From NCBI RefSeq assembly GCF_004137245.1, contig NZ_SDWS01000006.1, positions 1 to 64,000 on the forward strand: DNA of 64,000 nucleotides, written 5' to 3'. This document shows positions 8,712-16,109 of this stretch, piece after piece; position 1 is the stretch's first letter; each line of letters starts with the position of its first letter. Source of the stretch: Nocardioides glacieisoli (GTDB lineage: Bacteria > Actinomycetota > Actinomycetes > Propionibacteriales > Nocardioidaceae). The notes under the pieces were generated by a model. The model worked only from the letters and a program-made list of their open reading frames with translations. It was not told the DNA's origin and did not search any database. A program made the position numbers and the translations under genes.

Positions 8712-8747
8712 TGTGGACAAGCGGTGCCGCATCGCCGTTGTGGATAA
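8712..8747. promoter_or_regulatory. Two DnaA-box-like sequences
   Basis: TGTGGACAA (8712-8720) and TGTGGATAA (8739-8747) are reverse complements of TTGTCCACA and TTATCCACA, both perfect DnaA-box 9-mers, with starts 27 bp apart in the same orientation. They lie in the 108-bp gap between the excisionase and integrase genes. They may be part of an element replication origin or a DnaA control site for the integrase. Confidence 0.45.
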
Positions 8748-8749
8748 GT

Positions 8750-8959
8750 TCAGCCGACCTCGACGTAGTGGGTGTCCTCGTAAGCGATGACGTCCGCGTA
8801 GCGGTAGGCAACTCGGCTGCCAAGCTTGATGTAGCTGATGCCCTCGCCGTGGGCTCGCAGGTTGGCCAGATGTCCAGCGGTCACGGCCCACCGATCGGCG
8901 AGCTCGGCTGCCGTCAGGAGGTCTCGGTGCGGCTCTGCGTTGCGGTGGATGGGGTTCAC
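8750..8959 (-). CDS. Excisionase-like helix-turn-helix protein
   Basis: A 69-residue protein built around a MerR/HTH_17-type DNA-binding unit: LLTAAELADRWAVTAGHLANLR, then IKLGSRVAYRYADVIAYE. Such proteins act as recombination directionality factors that favour excision, or as small regulators of integrase. The start is GTG with AAGGA upstream. Its position immediately upstream of the integrase on the same strand matches known integrative elements. Confidence 0.85.
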   Translation of the reverse strand: MNPIHRNAEPHRDLLTAAELADRWAVTAGHLANLRAHGEGISYIKLGSRVAYRYADVIAYEDTHYVEVG

Positions 8960-9057
8960 GGTTTGGTCCTTGTCATCTCGAGCGCGAGACGCTCATCTCG
9001 GATCAGGACAAGCAACAGCGAGCGAGTGATTTCGGACCGTGCGTGATCATGTGTCGG

Positions 9058-11727
9058 TCACCTGCCGAGTCCTGGGAACGTGACCCTCGAACGCCCGGGC
9101 GCGTGGTCGGCACCAGCGGCGCGATCTCGGGCGGCGCGCAATACTGCGGCCTGCATTGCGACGGAATGCGAGCGCGCCTGGCTGCCGTAGCGGTCGATAT
9201 CGTCGGCTGCTCGCAGGGCAGCGTGCGCTGGTCCGAGGTCTGCGCGGTCGCGGCTGAAGATCTCGATCCATTCAGCGCGTGCGTCGTCGACGGTGTCGGC
9301 GACGAGGTGGGCAGTATTGGTGCTTCGGCCTCGGGTCATGCCGACGTAGGCCGAAGCGGCGCTGGTCGTCTCCCCTAGAAGCAGGTGAGCGGTCTCGACG
9401 GTTTCTCCTTGAGCGCCGTACGCGGTGGTGGCGTAGGCGAGCTCCACGTGCTGAGCGACGTACTCGTAGGGCAGGGTCCGTTCACCGGCCTGGCCCGTGA
9501 CGATCAGGCTCCGGTCGGGGTTGCTGGCGATCACGTCCCACCTCTCGCGGTTGGCGACCCCGAGGTCGCGGTCGTTACGGCGGGTGGTGATCCGGTCGCC
9601 GACACCAATGAGCTCACCATGCTGCGTCACGAGGTCTCCAAGTCGCTCACCAGTCGCTTGGTGAGCCCGCCGGCGCCTATCACGGATGGCTGCGTTGAGA
9701 GCGCCGACCTGGTCGTGGGTGTCCGCCACGATGAGCTGGTCGATGTCGGTTCCGATGCGGGCGAGCGCTGCGGTCCGCTCCACCTCGCTGGAGTGGACGA
9801 CTACCTGGCCGCAGTGCAACAGGGCGTCGAACACCTCGCCCGGTCGCTCTCCCGTGCGCATCAGCAGGCTGAGGTTGGCGTATGCGGGATCGGTGAACCG
9901 GTGCACAGCGTCGAGCTCGAAGCGTGCTCCTGGTGGTGCCCAACGAGCGGCGAGGTCGAGGACGCCTCCACGGCCCACGGCGGGGAGCTGGTGGCGATCC
10001 CCGAGCAGCGCGATGGACGCCCGTGCCTGGGCAGCGATTGCGAACACCGCGCGGGCGGTGTCCTGATCGAGCATGCCGGCCTCGTCGACCAGCAACACAT
10101 CCCCGCGGCGTAGCCGCGCAGCTCGGTCGGGGAAGGACTCGAGTTGGCTCCATCGGCCGTTCTCGTCCCATCGGTATCCGTGCTGGTGTGCGAGCCACGC
10201 GGCTGAGAACCCGTCCGCGCCGACCTGTTGCTGCGCGATCTGCGCGGCCTTGAGCGTCGGAGTGACGACGACGAGCCGCCGCCCATCCGCTGCAAGAGCG
10301 CGAGCGGCGGCGGAAAGGGTGGTCGTCTTCCCGCTGCCGGCGGCGCCCTCGATCAGCAGAAGCGTCTCCCCCTGACCCGCTAGCGCTGTCACCACCGCCA
10401 GCTGTGCATCGTCGAGACCCTCGAGCCACGGTCCCGAGCGGGCACCGGGTGGAGTTCGTTGGGAGCGGGCGGTGATGCACTCGACGAGATCGGCCTCGAC
10501 GTCTATCACTTTCTGTGAGGTGAGCTGCCGGATGTGGGCTGGAACGTCATCGCGGTCGAGCAGCGGCACGCACCGCGCAAGGGCGCGACCGACGAGGTCG
10601 GCGACCAGCTCTCCACGCACGCCGGGCTCGGCGACTATCCCGGTCGAGGCAACGAGCCGTTCGACCTCTCCTCGCACGTCGGCGCTGTTCCATGCCGACC
10701 GGCGCGCGCCGAGACGAGACAGCGCTACCTCCGCTACTGCGTCGCGCCGGATCCGCCCGGGCTCGACACCACCAGCGGTCACGCCGTGCTGAGGTGGCTT
10801 GAAGCCGAGATCGAACAGCTCGTCGTTCCACCAATCGACCAATTCGCTGCCGTGGGCAGGGACGACCTTGTCCGGTCTGCCCTCGGCCCATGCGCGCCGG
10901 TCCCACCCTCGACGCAGCCTCGGGCCTGGTTCCTCTCCGGAATGGTCAGTTCGCCAGGCGGCTTCGTATCGCTCGATGTTGCGCTGGATCTGGGCGGCAC
11001 GATGGCTGAACGCCGGCGTAAACGGGCGAAGCTCGATGATCTCGCCGGCGTCGTCAAGGGTGTACCCGTTCCTTGCCAACGTCTCGCGAAACTCGGGATC
11101 ACACGTGATCGCAGCATGCCCGATGCCGTTGATTGCCTCGATGCTGTCCACGACTCCGACCGAGTGCAGTCCCCGCCACTCACCGCGAGCGAAGACGCGG
11201 GCATTGAATTGCAGGTGCAGATGTCGGTGCGGGTCGCCAGCGCGCGACGTGTAGTGCCGAACGACCGCCGCCTCGAGTAGTTCGACTGGGACCTGCACCT
11301 GCCGGTCACGCGGGCCGACGCGCGTGGTCGCAGTGGCTGTGACGTATCTGACGACCTCCGCTGCGGCACGGTCCATTGCCGCGTCGTACGCCGCCGCGAT
11401 CTCTCCGTCTAGCGCAGCGGCGATCGACCATGTCTTCGGCCCGTTGACCACGACCTCGACGAATCGCAACGCATTCGCGTTGTGGCGCAGCCGCCCCTTT
11501 GGTGTACCAGCGTCGACGTCGTACCCGGCCACCCACTGCTCGTACGCGTCACCGTCCAAGCTCCCCGCAAGGGTCAGGGCGGCGGGTGTAGCCGTGTAGC
11601 GCTTGGCCAAACCGGTCCCTTCGACGAGGTAGTAGTCGTCCGCGCGCGAATGGTCGGCTTCGATGTAGGCACGGGCGGCCGCGGCTGCGCCGCGGTAGAA
11701 CTTCACGCCTCCGTGCACCGACCCCAC
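9058..11727 (-). CDS. TrwC/TraA-type (MOBF-like) relaxase-helicase
   Basis: Would nick the element at its transfer origin and unwind the strand. An N-terminal TrwC relaxase domain contains DDYY near the start as the likely catalytic tyrosine region, and the three-histidine metal motif HRHLHLQ. The C-terminal half is a RecD/TraI-like superfamily 1 helicase with Walker A GAAGSGKT, Walker B VLLVDEAGM, GDRHQLPAVG and a late YVGMTRGRS motif. The frame is open to 11850, but no start has a clear Shine-Dalgarno. I chose the GTG at 11727, just before the conserved HGGVKFYRG; GTG at 11718 and ATG at 11805 are alternatives. No coupling-protein gene is adjacent. Confidence 0.88.
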   Translation of the reverse strand: MGSVHGGVKFYRGAAAAARAYIEADHSRADDYYLVEGTGLAKRYTATPAALTLAGSLDGDAYEQWVAGYDVDAGTPKGRLRHNANALRFVEVVVNGPKTWSIAAALDGEIAAAYDAAMDRAAAEVVRYVTATATTRVGPRDRQVQVPVELLEAAVVRHYTSRAGDPHRHLHLQFNARVFARGEWRGLHSVGVVDSIEAINGIGHAAITCDPEFRETLARNGYTLDDAGEIIELRPFTPAFSHRAAQIQRNIERYEAAWRTDHSGEEPGPRLRRGWDRRAWAEGRPDKVVPAHGSELVDWWNDELFDLGFKPPQHGVTAGGVEPGRIRRDAVAEVALSRLGARRSAWNSADVRGEVERLVASTGIVAEPGVRGELVADLVGRALARCVPLLDRDDVPAHIRQLTSQKVIDVEADLVECITARSQRTPPGARSGPWLEGLDDAQLAVVTALAGQGETLLLIEGAAGSGKTTTLSAAARALAADGRRLVVVTPTLKAAQIAQQQVGADGFSAAWLAHQHGYRWDENGRWSQLESFPDRAARLRRGDVLLVDEAGMLDQDTARAVFAIAAQARASIALLGDRHQLPAVGRGGVLDLAARWAPPGARFELDAVHRFTDPAYANLSLLMRTGERPGEVFDALLHCGQVVVHSSEVERTAALARIGTDIDQLIVADTHDQVGALNAAIRDRRRRAHQATGERLGDLVTQHGELIGVGDRITTRRNDRDLGVANRERWDVIASNPDRSLIVTGQAGERTLPYEYVAQHVELAYATTAYGAQGETVETAHLLLGETTSAASAYVGMTRGRSTNTAHLVADTVDDARAEWIEIFSRDRADLGPAHAALRAADDIDRYGSQARSHSVAMQAAVLRAARDRAAGADHAPGRSRVTFPGLGR

Positions 11728-12046
11728 CCGCTCGCCTCGTGTCGGCACGTAGATGAAGTTCGAACCGCCCACCGGGGACGGACCGACTACGGAACTCCGT
11801 AGCATGCGTGCCGTCTGTGAAAGCGTCGAAGTTGCGGGCAATTCGGGCACGCATAGACGAGCTCGACAGGTATTTCGTGATCCGGGGGTGCAAGGGGCCG
11901 GTCCTTCGGGGCTGTGTCCTGCGCAAGAGGTTCATCGCGTGATCGCTGGTAAAGAGACGAGCTGACCTCGAGCAACTGACCCCGCGGCGACCTCGTGGAG
12001 TCATCCCTGGACCACCCGAACGTCCGGACTGCCGATGTGCGGTCCT
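11728..12046. other. Gap upstream of the relaxase, possible oriT region
   Basis: About 320 bases without a gene I can support. They hold the uncertain relaxase 5' end and one copy of the element's dispersed repeat at 12018-12035. A transfer origin would be expected near here, but I see no convincing nic-site hairpin. Confidence 0.3.
12018..12035 (-). repeat. Dispersed element repeat, copy 0
   Basis: On the minus strand TCGGCAGTCCGGACGTTC is a variant of the 21-bp consensus CGGCAGATCCGGACGTTGCAC minus one T-containing step. It lies 11 bases beyond the stop codon of the lipoprotein gene and in that gene's orientation. Confidence 0.5.
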
Positions 12047-12496
12047 CTAGGTGCGCTTGGGCATCTTGACGTCTGCGCGCTCCATGTAGTCCGCCAGACC
12101 AGTGTCCGAGCCCTCCGTCGGCTTCACCGTGACGATGTAGGCGAAGCCGTCACCTGCGGCATTGGTGAGCACGATCGCCTGCGTGGGAGGGACGCCAGGG
12201 AACGCGAACACTTGTCGGTCAGTCGGTTTGACGCAGGCGGGGTCCTCGCCACGACACGGATCCATGCTGCCTGTGCCAACTTCCCTCCCAACCCGGACGG
12301 ACTCAACGACCTGCGTCGGTGCCATGAAGTACTTGCGGTCCTTGAAGTCGAACAGGCTTACGCAGTCGCCGCCTGACGCCGCGGTGCATTGACGCGTCGA
12401 GCAACCCGTCACCGAACTGACGAGGACGACACTCAGCACGGCGAACACCATGCGGATCAACGTCCCCCTCGCCGCCGCGACTCTCACAGCATTCAT
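12047..12496 (-). CDS. Element-encoded lipoprotein, function unknown
   Basis: A protein of about 149 residues with a basic N-terminus, a hydrophobic segment (MVFAVLSVVLVSSVTGC) and a lipobox ending in Cys, so it is probably exported and lipid-anchored. The mature part has several further cysteines (CTAASGGDC, CRGEDPAC) and no recognisable domain. I chose the ATG at 12496, giving Arg residues before the hydrophobic core; a later ATG at 12451 is possible. The open frame extends to 12610, but that part overlaps the repeat array. Confidence 0.65.
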   Translation of the reverse strand: MNAVRVAAARGTLIRMVFAVLSVVLVSSVTGCSTRQCTAASGGDCVSLFDFKDRKYFMAPTQVVESVRVGREVGTGSMDPCRGEDPACVKPTDRQVFAFPGVPPTQAIVLTNAAGDGFAYIVTVKPTEGSDTGLADYMERADVKMPKRT

Positions 12497-12537
12497 GATG
12501 ATGGACACCGGCCCGTTAGGGGTGCGATGTGATCGAA

Positions 12538-12629
12538 GTGCAACGTCCGGATCTGCTGCGTTGAGGGCGGCCACGCTCGCCCGGATCTGCCGCACTCCGA
12601 GCGAGCTCATCGCGGCAGAGGCGGACGTC
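12538..12629. repeat. Dispersed element repeat, locus A (three units)
   Basis: Two units on the minus strand (12538-12560 CAGATCCGGACGTTGCAC-type and 12578-12595 GGCAGATCCGGGCG) and one plus-strand unit (12611-12629, CGCGGCAGAGGCGGACGTC) lie between divergent genes. They match the units at 13983-14036 and 14491-14535. Confidence 0.6.
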
Positions 12630-12751
12630 TAGGAGCGCACAAATCGGATCGGCCACCTCGTCGATGGAGCTTTCTCGACTTTGCTCAGGACACTTTGCGC
12701 GGGACCGGACATGTACGGGATAGAACATGACGGCAAGCAATGGAGGACCCC

Positions 12752-13453
12752 GTGCGCTCTCTCGAAGACATACTGAACGAGTCAGCACCTGACACCGGCC
12801 GCGGCAGCGAACCGATGACCGCAGCGCTCGACGATCTCGTCGAGGCCACCCGTGACGCCGCCAGGAGCGGCTCTCGCACGCCTGTCGCTCGCAGGCGACC
12901 CCGGCGCGCCATCCTCGCCGCGTCCGCCGCCACTGTCGTTCTCTTCGGCGGAGGAGCCGCAGCCGCTGTCTCAGGCTCCATCTTCGGGAACTGGGACGCC
13001 CCTTGGGCGGACGACCCGGCAGGAACGTTGTCATTCACGCTTCCTAGCGGGGGTGTGTGTGAACAGCGCATCGGCGACCTCAAAGTCGCCAACCCCGAGG
13101 CCAACGAGATGGTGCACGACTGGCTGAACCACCACACCCTGAACGAGATCGCCGACATCAACGCCGCCATCGCCACCACCCGCGCGGAAGGGCCGCAAAC
13201 CTGGCAGTTCGACGGAGACACAGGGGTGCGCCCCGACGTCACCTTCGGCTATGGCACCGCCAACTACGACCCCGACTATGAATACGTCACCGCCATGCAA
13301 CAGGCCACCTACGATGCCGTGCACACCAAGTTGCTGGACGAGGGCTACACCGACTACGCGGACTACAACCTCTCGTGGGAAGGCGAACTGCGGTGCACCG
13401 GGGACAATCCCTACCCCAACATCCCGCAGTTCCTCCGGGAGTCCGAGAAGTGA
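12752..13453 (+). CDS. Membrane-anchored partner of the element sigma factor
   Basis: A 233-residue protein with a cytoplasmic N-terminus of about 55 residues (SLEDILNESAP...ALDDLVEATRDAA), a basic RRRPRRA stop, one transmembrane helix (ILAASAATVVLFGGGAAAAV) and an extracytoplasmic domain rich in acidic and aromatic residues with two cysteines. The topology and the 4-base overlap with the sigma gene suggest an anti-sigma or sensor role, but no zinc-type anti-sigma motif is visible. I use GTG 12752 because GGAGG sits 6 bases upstream; an ATG at 12740 has no such site. Confidence 0.7.
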   Translation: MRSLEDILNESAPDTGRGSEPMTAALDDLVEATRDAARSGSRTPVARRRPRRAILAASAATVVLFGGGAAAAVSGSIFGNWDAPWADDPAGTLSFTLPSGGVCEQRIGDLKVANPEANEMVHDWLNHHTLNEIADINAAIATTRAEGPQTWQFDGDTGVRPDVTFGYGTANYDPDYEYVTAMQQATYDAVHTKLLDEGYTDYADYNLSWEGELRCTGDNPYPNIPQFLRESEK

Positions 13454-13938
13454 CCGACCGCACAACAAAGGTCCTCACCGAGAACGCCGACGACCTACTG
13501 CGCTATTTCCGACGGCGAGTCGGCAGCGATGACGCACCTGACCTGCTTGCAGACACGCTTATGACCGCTTGGCGTCGAGCACCTGCGCTCCCACAGGACC
13601 CCGGTGAGGCCCGCGCCTGGCTGTTCGGCATCGCGCACAAGACGCTTCTGAACCACCGACGCGGCATCCAACGACGCACTCGCCTTGCGGACCGGGTCCG
13701 GACGCTCGTCGCCACCGCCGACGTTGCACCGGCAGCCGACGCGGGACTGGACGTGAGGGCCGCCATCAACGCGCTCGACCCCAAGCACGCAGAGATTGTG
13801 CGCCTCGTCCACTGGGAAGGCTTCACACTGGCGCATGTGGCCGACATCCTCAACCAGCCCGCATCAACCGTTCGGAATCACTATCAACAGGCCAAGCAAC
13901 AACTTCGCGAGGCGCTGCAAGCAGCCGCGACCTGCTAG
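13450..13938 (+). CDS. ECF-type RNA polymerase sigma factor, element-borne
   Basis: A 162-residue sigma-70 family protein. Region 2 is at about 12-75 (LLRYFRRRVG...DAPDLLADTLMTAWRR), followed by region 4 at about 105-155 (LDPKHAEIVRLVHWEGFTLAHVADIL, then STVRNHYQQAKQQL). It would direct RNA polymerase to specific promoters, probably including its own operon. The GTG start overlaps the stop of the membrane-protein gene (GTGA), so the two are translationally coupled. Having the presumed regulator first and the sigma factor second is less usual. Confidence 0.85.
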   Translation: MTDRTTKVLTENADDLLRYFRRRVGSDDAPDLLADTLMTAWRRAPALPQDPGEARAWLFGIAHKTLLNHRRGIQRRTRLADRVRTLVATADVAPAADAGLDVRAAINALDPKHAEIVRLVHWEGFTLAHVADILNQPASTVRNHYQQAKQQLREALQAAATC

Positions 13939-14098
13939 CCAGCAACGGCTCACATGCTCGTGCGCCCGACGCGGCCACATCCGGATCTCGGCAGATTCGA
14001 TCCGCGCACCGCCAGCGGCAGATCCGGGCGTTGTCCAAGGGGAGCGAACCGCATGTCGGGGGCGTCATAGCAACGTGGACTTGCGACAGACTGACCGG
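13939..14098. repeat. Intergenic repeat locus B
   Basis: Contains CGGCAGATTCGATCC (13989-14003) and CGGCAGATCCGGGCGTTG (14016-14033) on the plus strand. The inverted pair CCGGATCT/AGATCCGG could fold into a hairpin. No gene is visible. Confidence 0.55.
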
Positions 14099-14479
14099 AT
14101 GAGGTGTCTGCTGCTCAGTCTCGCACTGGTCGCTATGACGGCTTGCTCAGAAACCGGTCCTCAGTCATCGGCTGACTGCGCATCGCAGATCCGATTGGAC
14201 GGTGTCGTGTACACCTCGCAGGGCACATCGAGTCACGAGGCCGAACGCCACGTCGAAGCGGACGAGGCTGAGTGTGATGACACGGGAAGAGATGCCCGGG
14301 GTTCTGTGTTCGCCGACAGCCCGAGCCGGGTGCGCACATGGGTCTTCGCGGGGTACCCGCCCAAGGAAGTCCTCGGCGTCCAGTACGGCAAGAGCTCTTT
14401 CGGAGTCTTCGTTGCGGACACGGTCGCACCGGATGAGCAGGAACGCATCTACGCCGACCTGTCCGGCGACAAGCACTGA
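14099..14479 (+). CDS. Element-encoded small lipoprotein
   Basis: A protein of 126 residues with a short lipoprotein signal (MRCLLLSLALVAMTACS, lipobox ending at Cys 16). The mature part holds two further cysteines and many charged residues, without a recognisable domain. The longer open frame starting at 13796 overlaps the sigma gene in another frame, so I start at the ATG heading the signal peptide. It resembles the 12047 lipoprotein in type but not in obvious sequence. Confidence 0.65.
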   Translation: MRCLLLSLALVAMTACSETGPQSSADCASQIRLDGVVYTSQGTSSHEAERHVEADEAECDDTGRDARGSVFADSPSRVRTWVFAGYPPKEVLGVQYGKSSFGVFVADTVAPDEQERIYADLSGDKH

Positions 14480-14490
14480 AGCACTCATCT

Positions 14491-14535
14491 CGGCAGATCC
14501 GGACGAGCTGGTCGCGGCAGACCTGGACGTTGCAC
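14491..14535 (+). repeat. Dispersed element repeat, locus C (two units)
   Basis: CGGCAGATCCGGACG (14491-14505) and CGGCAGACCTGGACGTTGCAC (14515-14535) are tandem with a 24-bp period. The locus begins 12 bases after the lipoprotein stop codon, in the gene's orientation. A short CGTTGC/GCAACG inverted repeat follows the second unit. Confidence 0.6.
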
Positions 14536-14662
14536 GAGGCAACGCCCGAACTAGCAACGAATCGGCGCTGGGTGAACGAGTTGCGACGCATCGACCCCAA
14601 GGAGGAACCGGCCGCGGTGCTAGCGTCGCAGCGAGACTGCATCGCGGCGGGAGGACAAGGAG

Positions 14663-14809
14663 ATGACGACGGTGTTGGTGTTGCTCGCCTTCGTCACCGT
14701 GGTCGGTGTCCTCGCTGCGCTCAACAGCGGGCGCACACGCGGTCGCGGGTGTTGTGCGCCGGCCGATCCGGCATCAGACCTGCGGATGCGCGATCCGCAA
14801 GAGCGTTAG
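14663..14809 (+). CDS. Single-pass membrane microprotein
   Basis: A 48-codon open frame begins at an ATG preceded by GGGAGGAC about 8 bases upstream. The first 20 residues are a hydrophobic helix (TTVLVLLAFVTVVGVLAAL), followed by a basic stretch with a CC pair and a charged tail. Positive charge after the helix implies N-out/C-in. Function unknown. It is below usual gene-calling length, and support is only the ribosome site and the membrane segment. Confidence 0.45.
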   Translation: MTTVLVLLAFVTVVGVLAALNSGRTRGRGCCAPADPASDLRMRDPQER

Positions 14810-14870
14810 TTGCTTCTCGTCGAGGGACCGCTGCTGCGCGAGCCCTGCGGGTGAGAAGTGGGAGGGCTTC

Positions 14871-14892
14871 ACTCCCCACTTATTCCCCACTG
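14871..14892 (+). repeat. Right arm-type integrase sites (tandem 11-mers)
   Basis: ACTCCCCACTT followed by ATTCCCCACTG, sharing a 19-base identical stretch (14873-14891) with 7393-7411. They lie about 105 bp inside attR. Confidence 0.6.
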
Positions 14893-14997
14893 TGCGGTGA
14901 ACTGGGGGGTTCTGCGGTGACGTCGGCTCGAGCAGAATCACCCGTTCTGAGCGTGAAAGCGCCGATAGTGAGGCCGCGTGATCGGGCCCAGACCTCT

Positions 14998-15030
14998 TCC
15001 TTGGGTCGTGGGTTCGAGCCCCACCCGCCC
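14998..15030 (+). repeat. attR, right attachment core
   Basis: Identical over 33 bases to the tRNA-Met 3' half at 7290-7322. No tRNA 5' half precedes it, so this is not a functional tRNA. The base after it is T where the intact tRNA has C. Confidence 0.93.
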
Positions 15031-15051
15031 TACTCAGTGCGAATTCTCGAC

Positions 15052-16020
15052 TCAGATCGCCGCTTCCATCTCGTGCATGTGCTCGACCACGCGGAAGCCG
15101 AGGGCGGTGTTGGTGTGGTGCATCGCGGCGTTCGAGGGCGCGGTCCAGGTGTGGACGACACGGACGTCGCCAGTCAGGTCGGCGTAGTTGACGGTCTTGA
15201 GGGCCGCGCCGAGGCGGTGGCCGCGGTGGTCGGGCATCACGAGGGTGTCGTCCTGCCAGCCGTAGGCCTCTCCGTGCGGGACGAACAGCAGCGAGTAGCC
15301 GCCGAACTCACCGTCCGAGCGCCGTCGGGCGGCGGCCACGCGGACGTCGTAAGACCGCATCAACCGCTCCTCCGACGACGCGAGCCGGGCGTCGTCGAGG
15401 ACCACGGGCTCGAGGTCGAGCTCGCCGAGCGGCACGTCGGCGTTCATCTGGTTGCGCATCGCCAGGTAGGCGGGGCGGTGCTCGTCGGGGCAGCGACCGC
15501 GCCACGTGACCACGTCGTACGCCGGATCGGCGGGCGCCGCCGTGACCGGGAGGTCGAGCAGCAGGTGGTCCTCGCGGTGCTTCTCCACCGCTCCCACCGC
15601 ATCCGCGAACTCCAGGCCGGGTCCGCCGTCGACCGGGGCCACCGACACTTCTCCGCCGATCCGCGTGCGTCCGGCCGCGCGAGCCCGGTCGACCACCGCC
15701 TCCCACAGCAGCCGGCCGGTCCCCCGCCGACGGCGCTCCGGCAGCACGTTGACCTCGGCCCAGGCCACGTCGAGGTTCTCGGTCAGCGGGAGCTCGAGCT
15801 CGGCGACCCCGGCGAGGTCGTCGCCGTCGCGCGCCTCGAGGCGGACGCGGTGGGCGTGCTCGCCCGGCTCGGTGACGGAGACCTCGAACGCGGTGAAGCC
15901 CTCCAGCAGCGCGTGCGGGCGGTTCGCGCGCGCCGAGGTCTCCATCACCTCGAACCACGCACGTCGGGCGGCCGGGTCCTGGGCGTCGAGCTCGCGGATG
16001 TCCACGTCACCATCCGACAC
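15052..16020 (-). CDS. Double GNAT-domain acetyltransferase
   Basis: A protein of about 322 residues made of two GNAT folds. The first has VNVLPERRRRGTGRLLWEAVV as the acetyl-CoA loop near 95-115. The second has DTLVMPDHRGHRLGAALK near 260, then VHTWTAPSNAAMHHTNTALGF. It transfers an acetyl group from acetyl-CoA to an unknown amine. I use GTG 16020 with GGGACGG upstream; a TTG reading begins at 16041. It is the first chromosomal gene right of the integrated element, and its stop lies only 21 bp past attR. Confidence 0.88.
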   Translation of the reverse strand: MSDGDVDIRELDAQDPAARRAWFEVMETSARANRPHALLEGFTAFEVSVTEPGEHAHRVRLEARDGDDLAGVAELELPLTENLDVAWAEVNVLPERRRRGTGRLLWEAVVDRARAAGRTRIGGEVSVAPVDGGPGLEFADAVGAVEKHREDHLLLDLPVTAAPADPAYDVVTWRGRCPDEHRPAYLAMRNQMNADVPLGELDLEPVVLDDARLASSEERLMRSYDVRVAAARRRSDGEFGGYSLLFVPHGEAYGWQDDTLVMPDHRGHRLGAALKTVNYADLTGDVRVVHTWTAPSNAAMHHTNTALGFRVVEHMHEMEAAI

Positions 16021-16109
16021 GGGACGCCGTCCCACGGGCAACCCGCTAACGCTCCCGCACGCCGTCCAGACGTGTCACAGTGGTCCGCCTCGGGACTGGG
16101 AGGGCCGTC

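Larger units (their letters stand above)
7291..15030. mobile_element. tRNA-Met-integrated mobilisable element, about 7.7 kb
   Basis: The element is bounded by the 33-bp repeat of the tRNA 3' end. In order it holds a tyrosine integrase, an excisionase-like HTH protein, a relaxase-helicase, a lipoprotein, a membrane protein with a sigma factor, a second lipoprotein and a microprotein. A relaxase without a visible coupling ATPase, FtsK/TraB translocase or type IV secretion genes suggests it is mobilised by other elements rather than self-transmissible. Base composition looks lower in GC than the flanks, especially 11800-14900 (judged by eye). Two DnaA-box-like sites lie between the integrase and excisionase genes. 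Confidence 0.9.

Noticed and set aside
13796-14098. Long upstream extension of the 14099 lipoprotein
   Set aside because: The frame opens inside the sigma-factor gene in another frame and would bury the signal peptide; the ATG at 14099 heads a clear lipoprotein signal.
12018-14535. Integron attC sites
   Set aside because: The repeats follow genes as attC sites do, but I found no R''/R' core pair (RYYYAAC...GTTRRRY) at the ends of a long hairpin, and no integron integrase is in the window.
14998-15034. Second tRNA-Met-like sequence
   Set aside because: Only the 3' half is present, without a D-arm, anticodon loop or 5' acceptor strand. It is attR of the element, not a tRNA gene.
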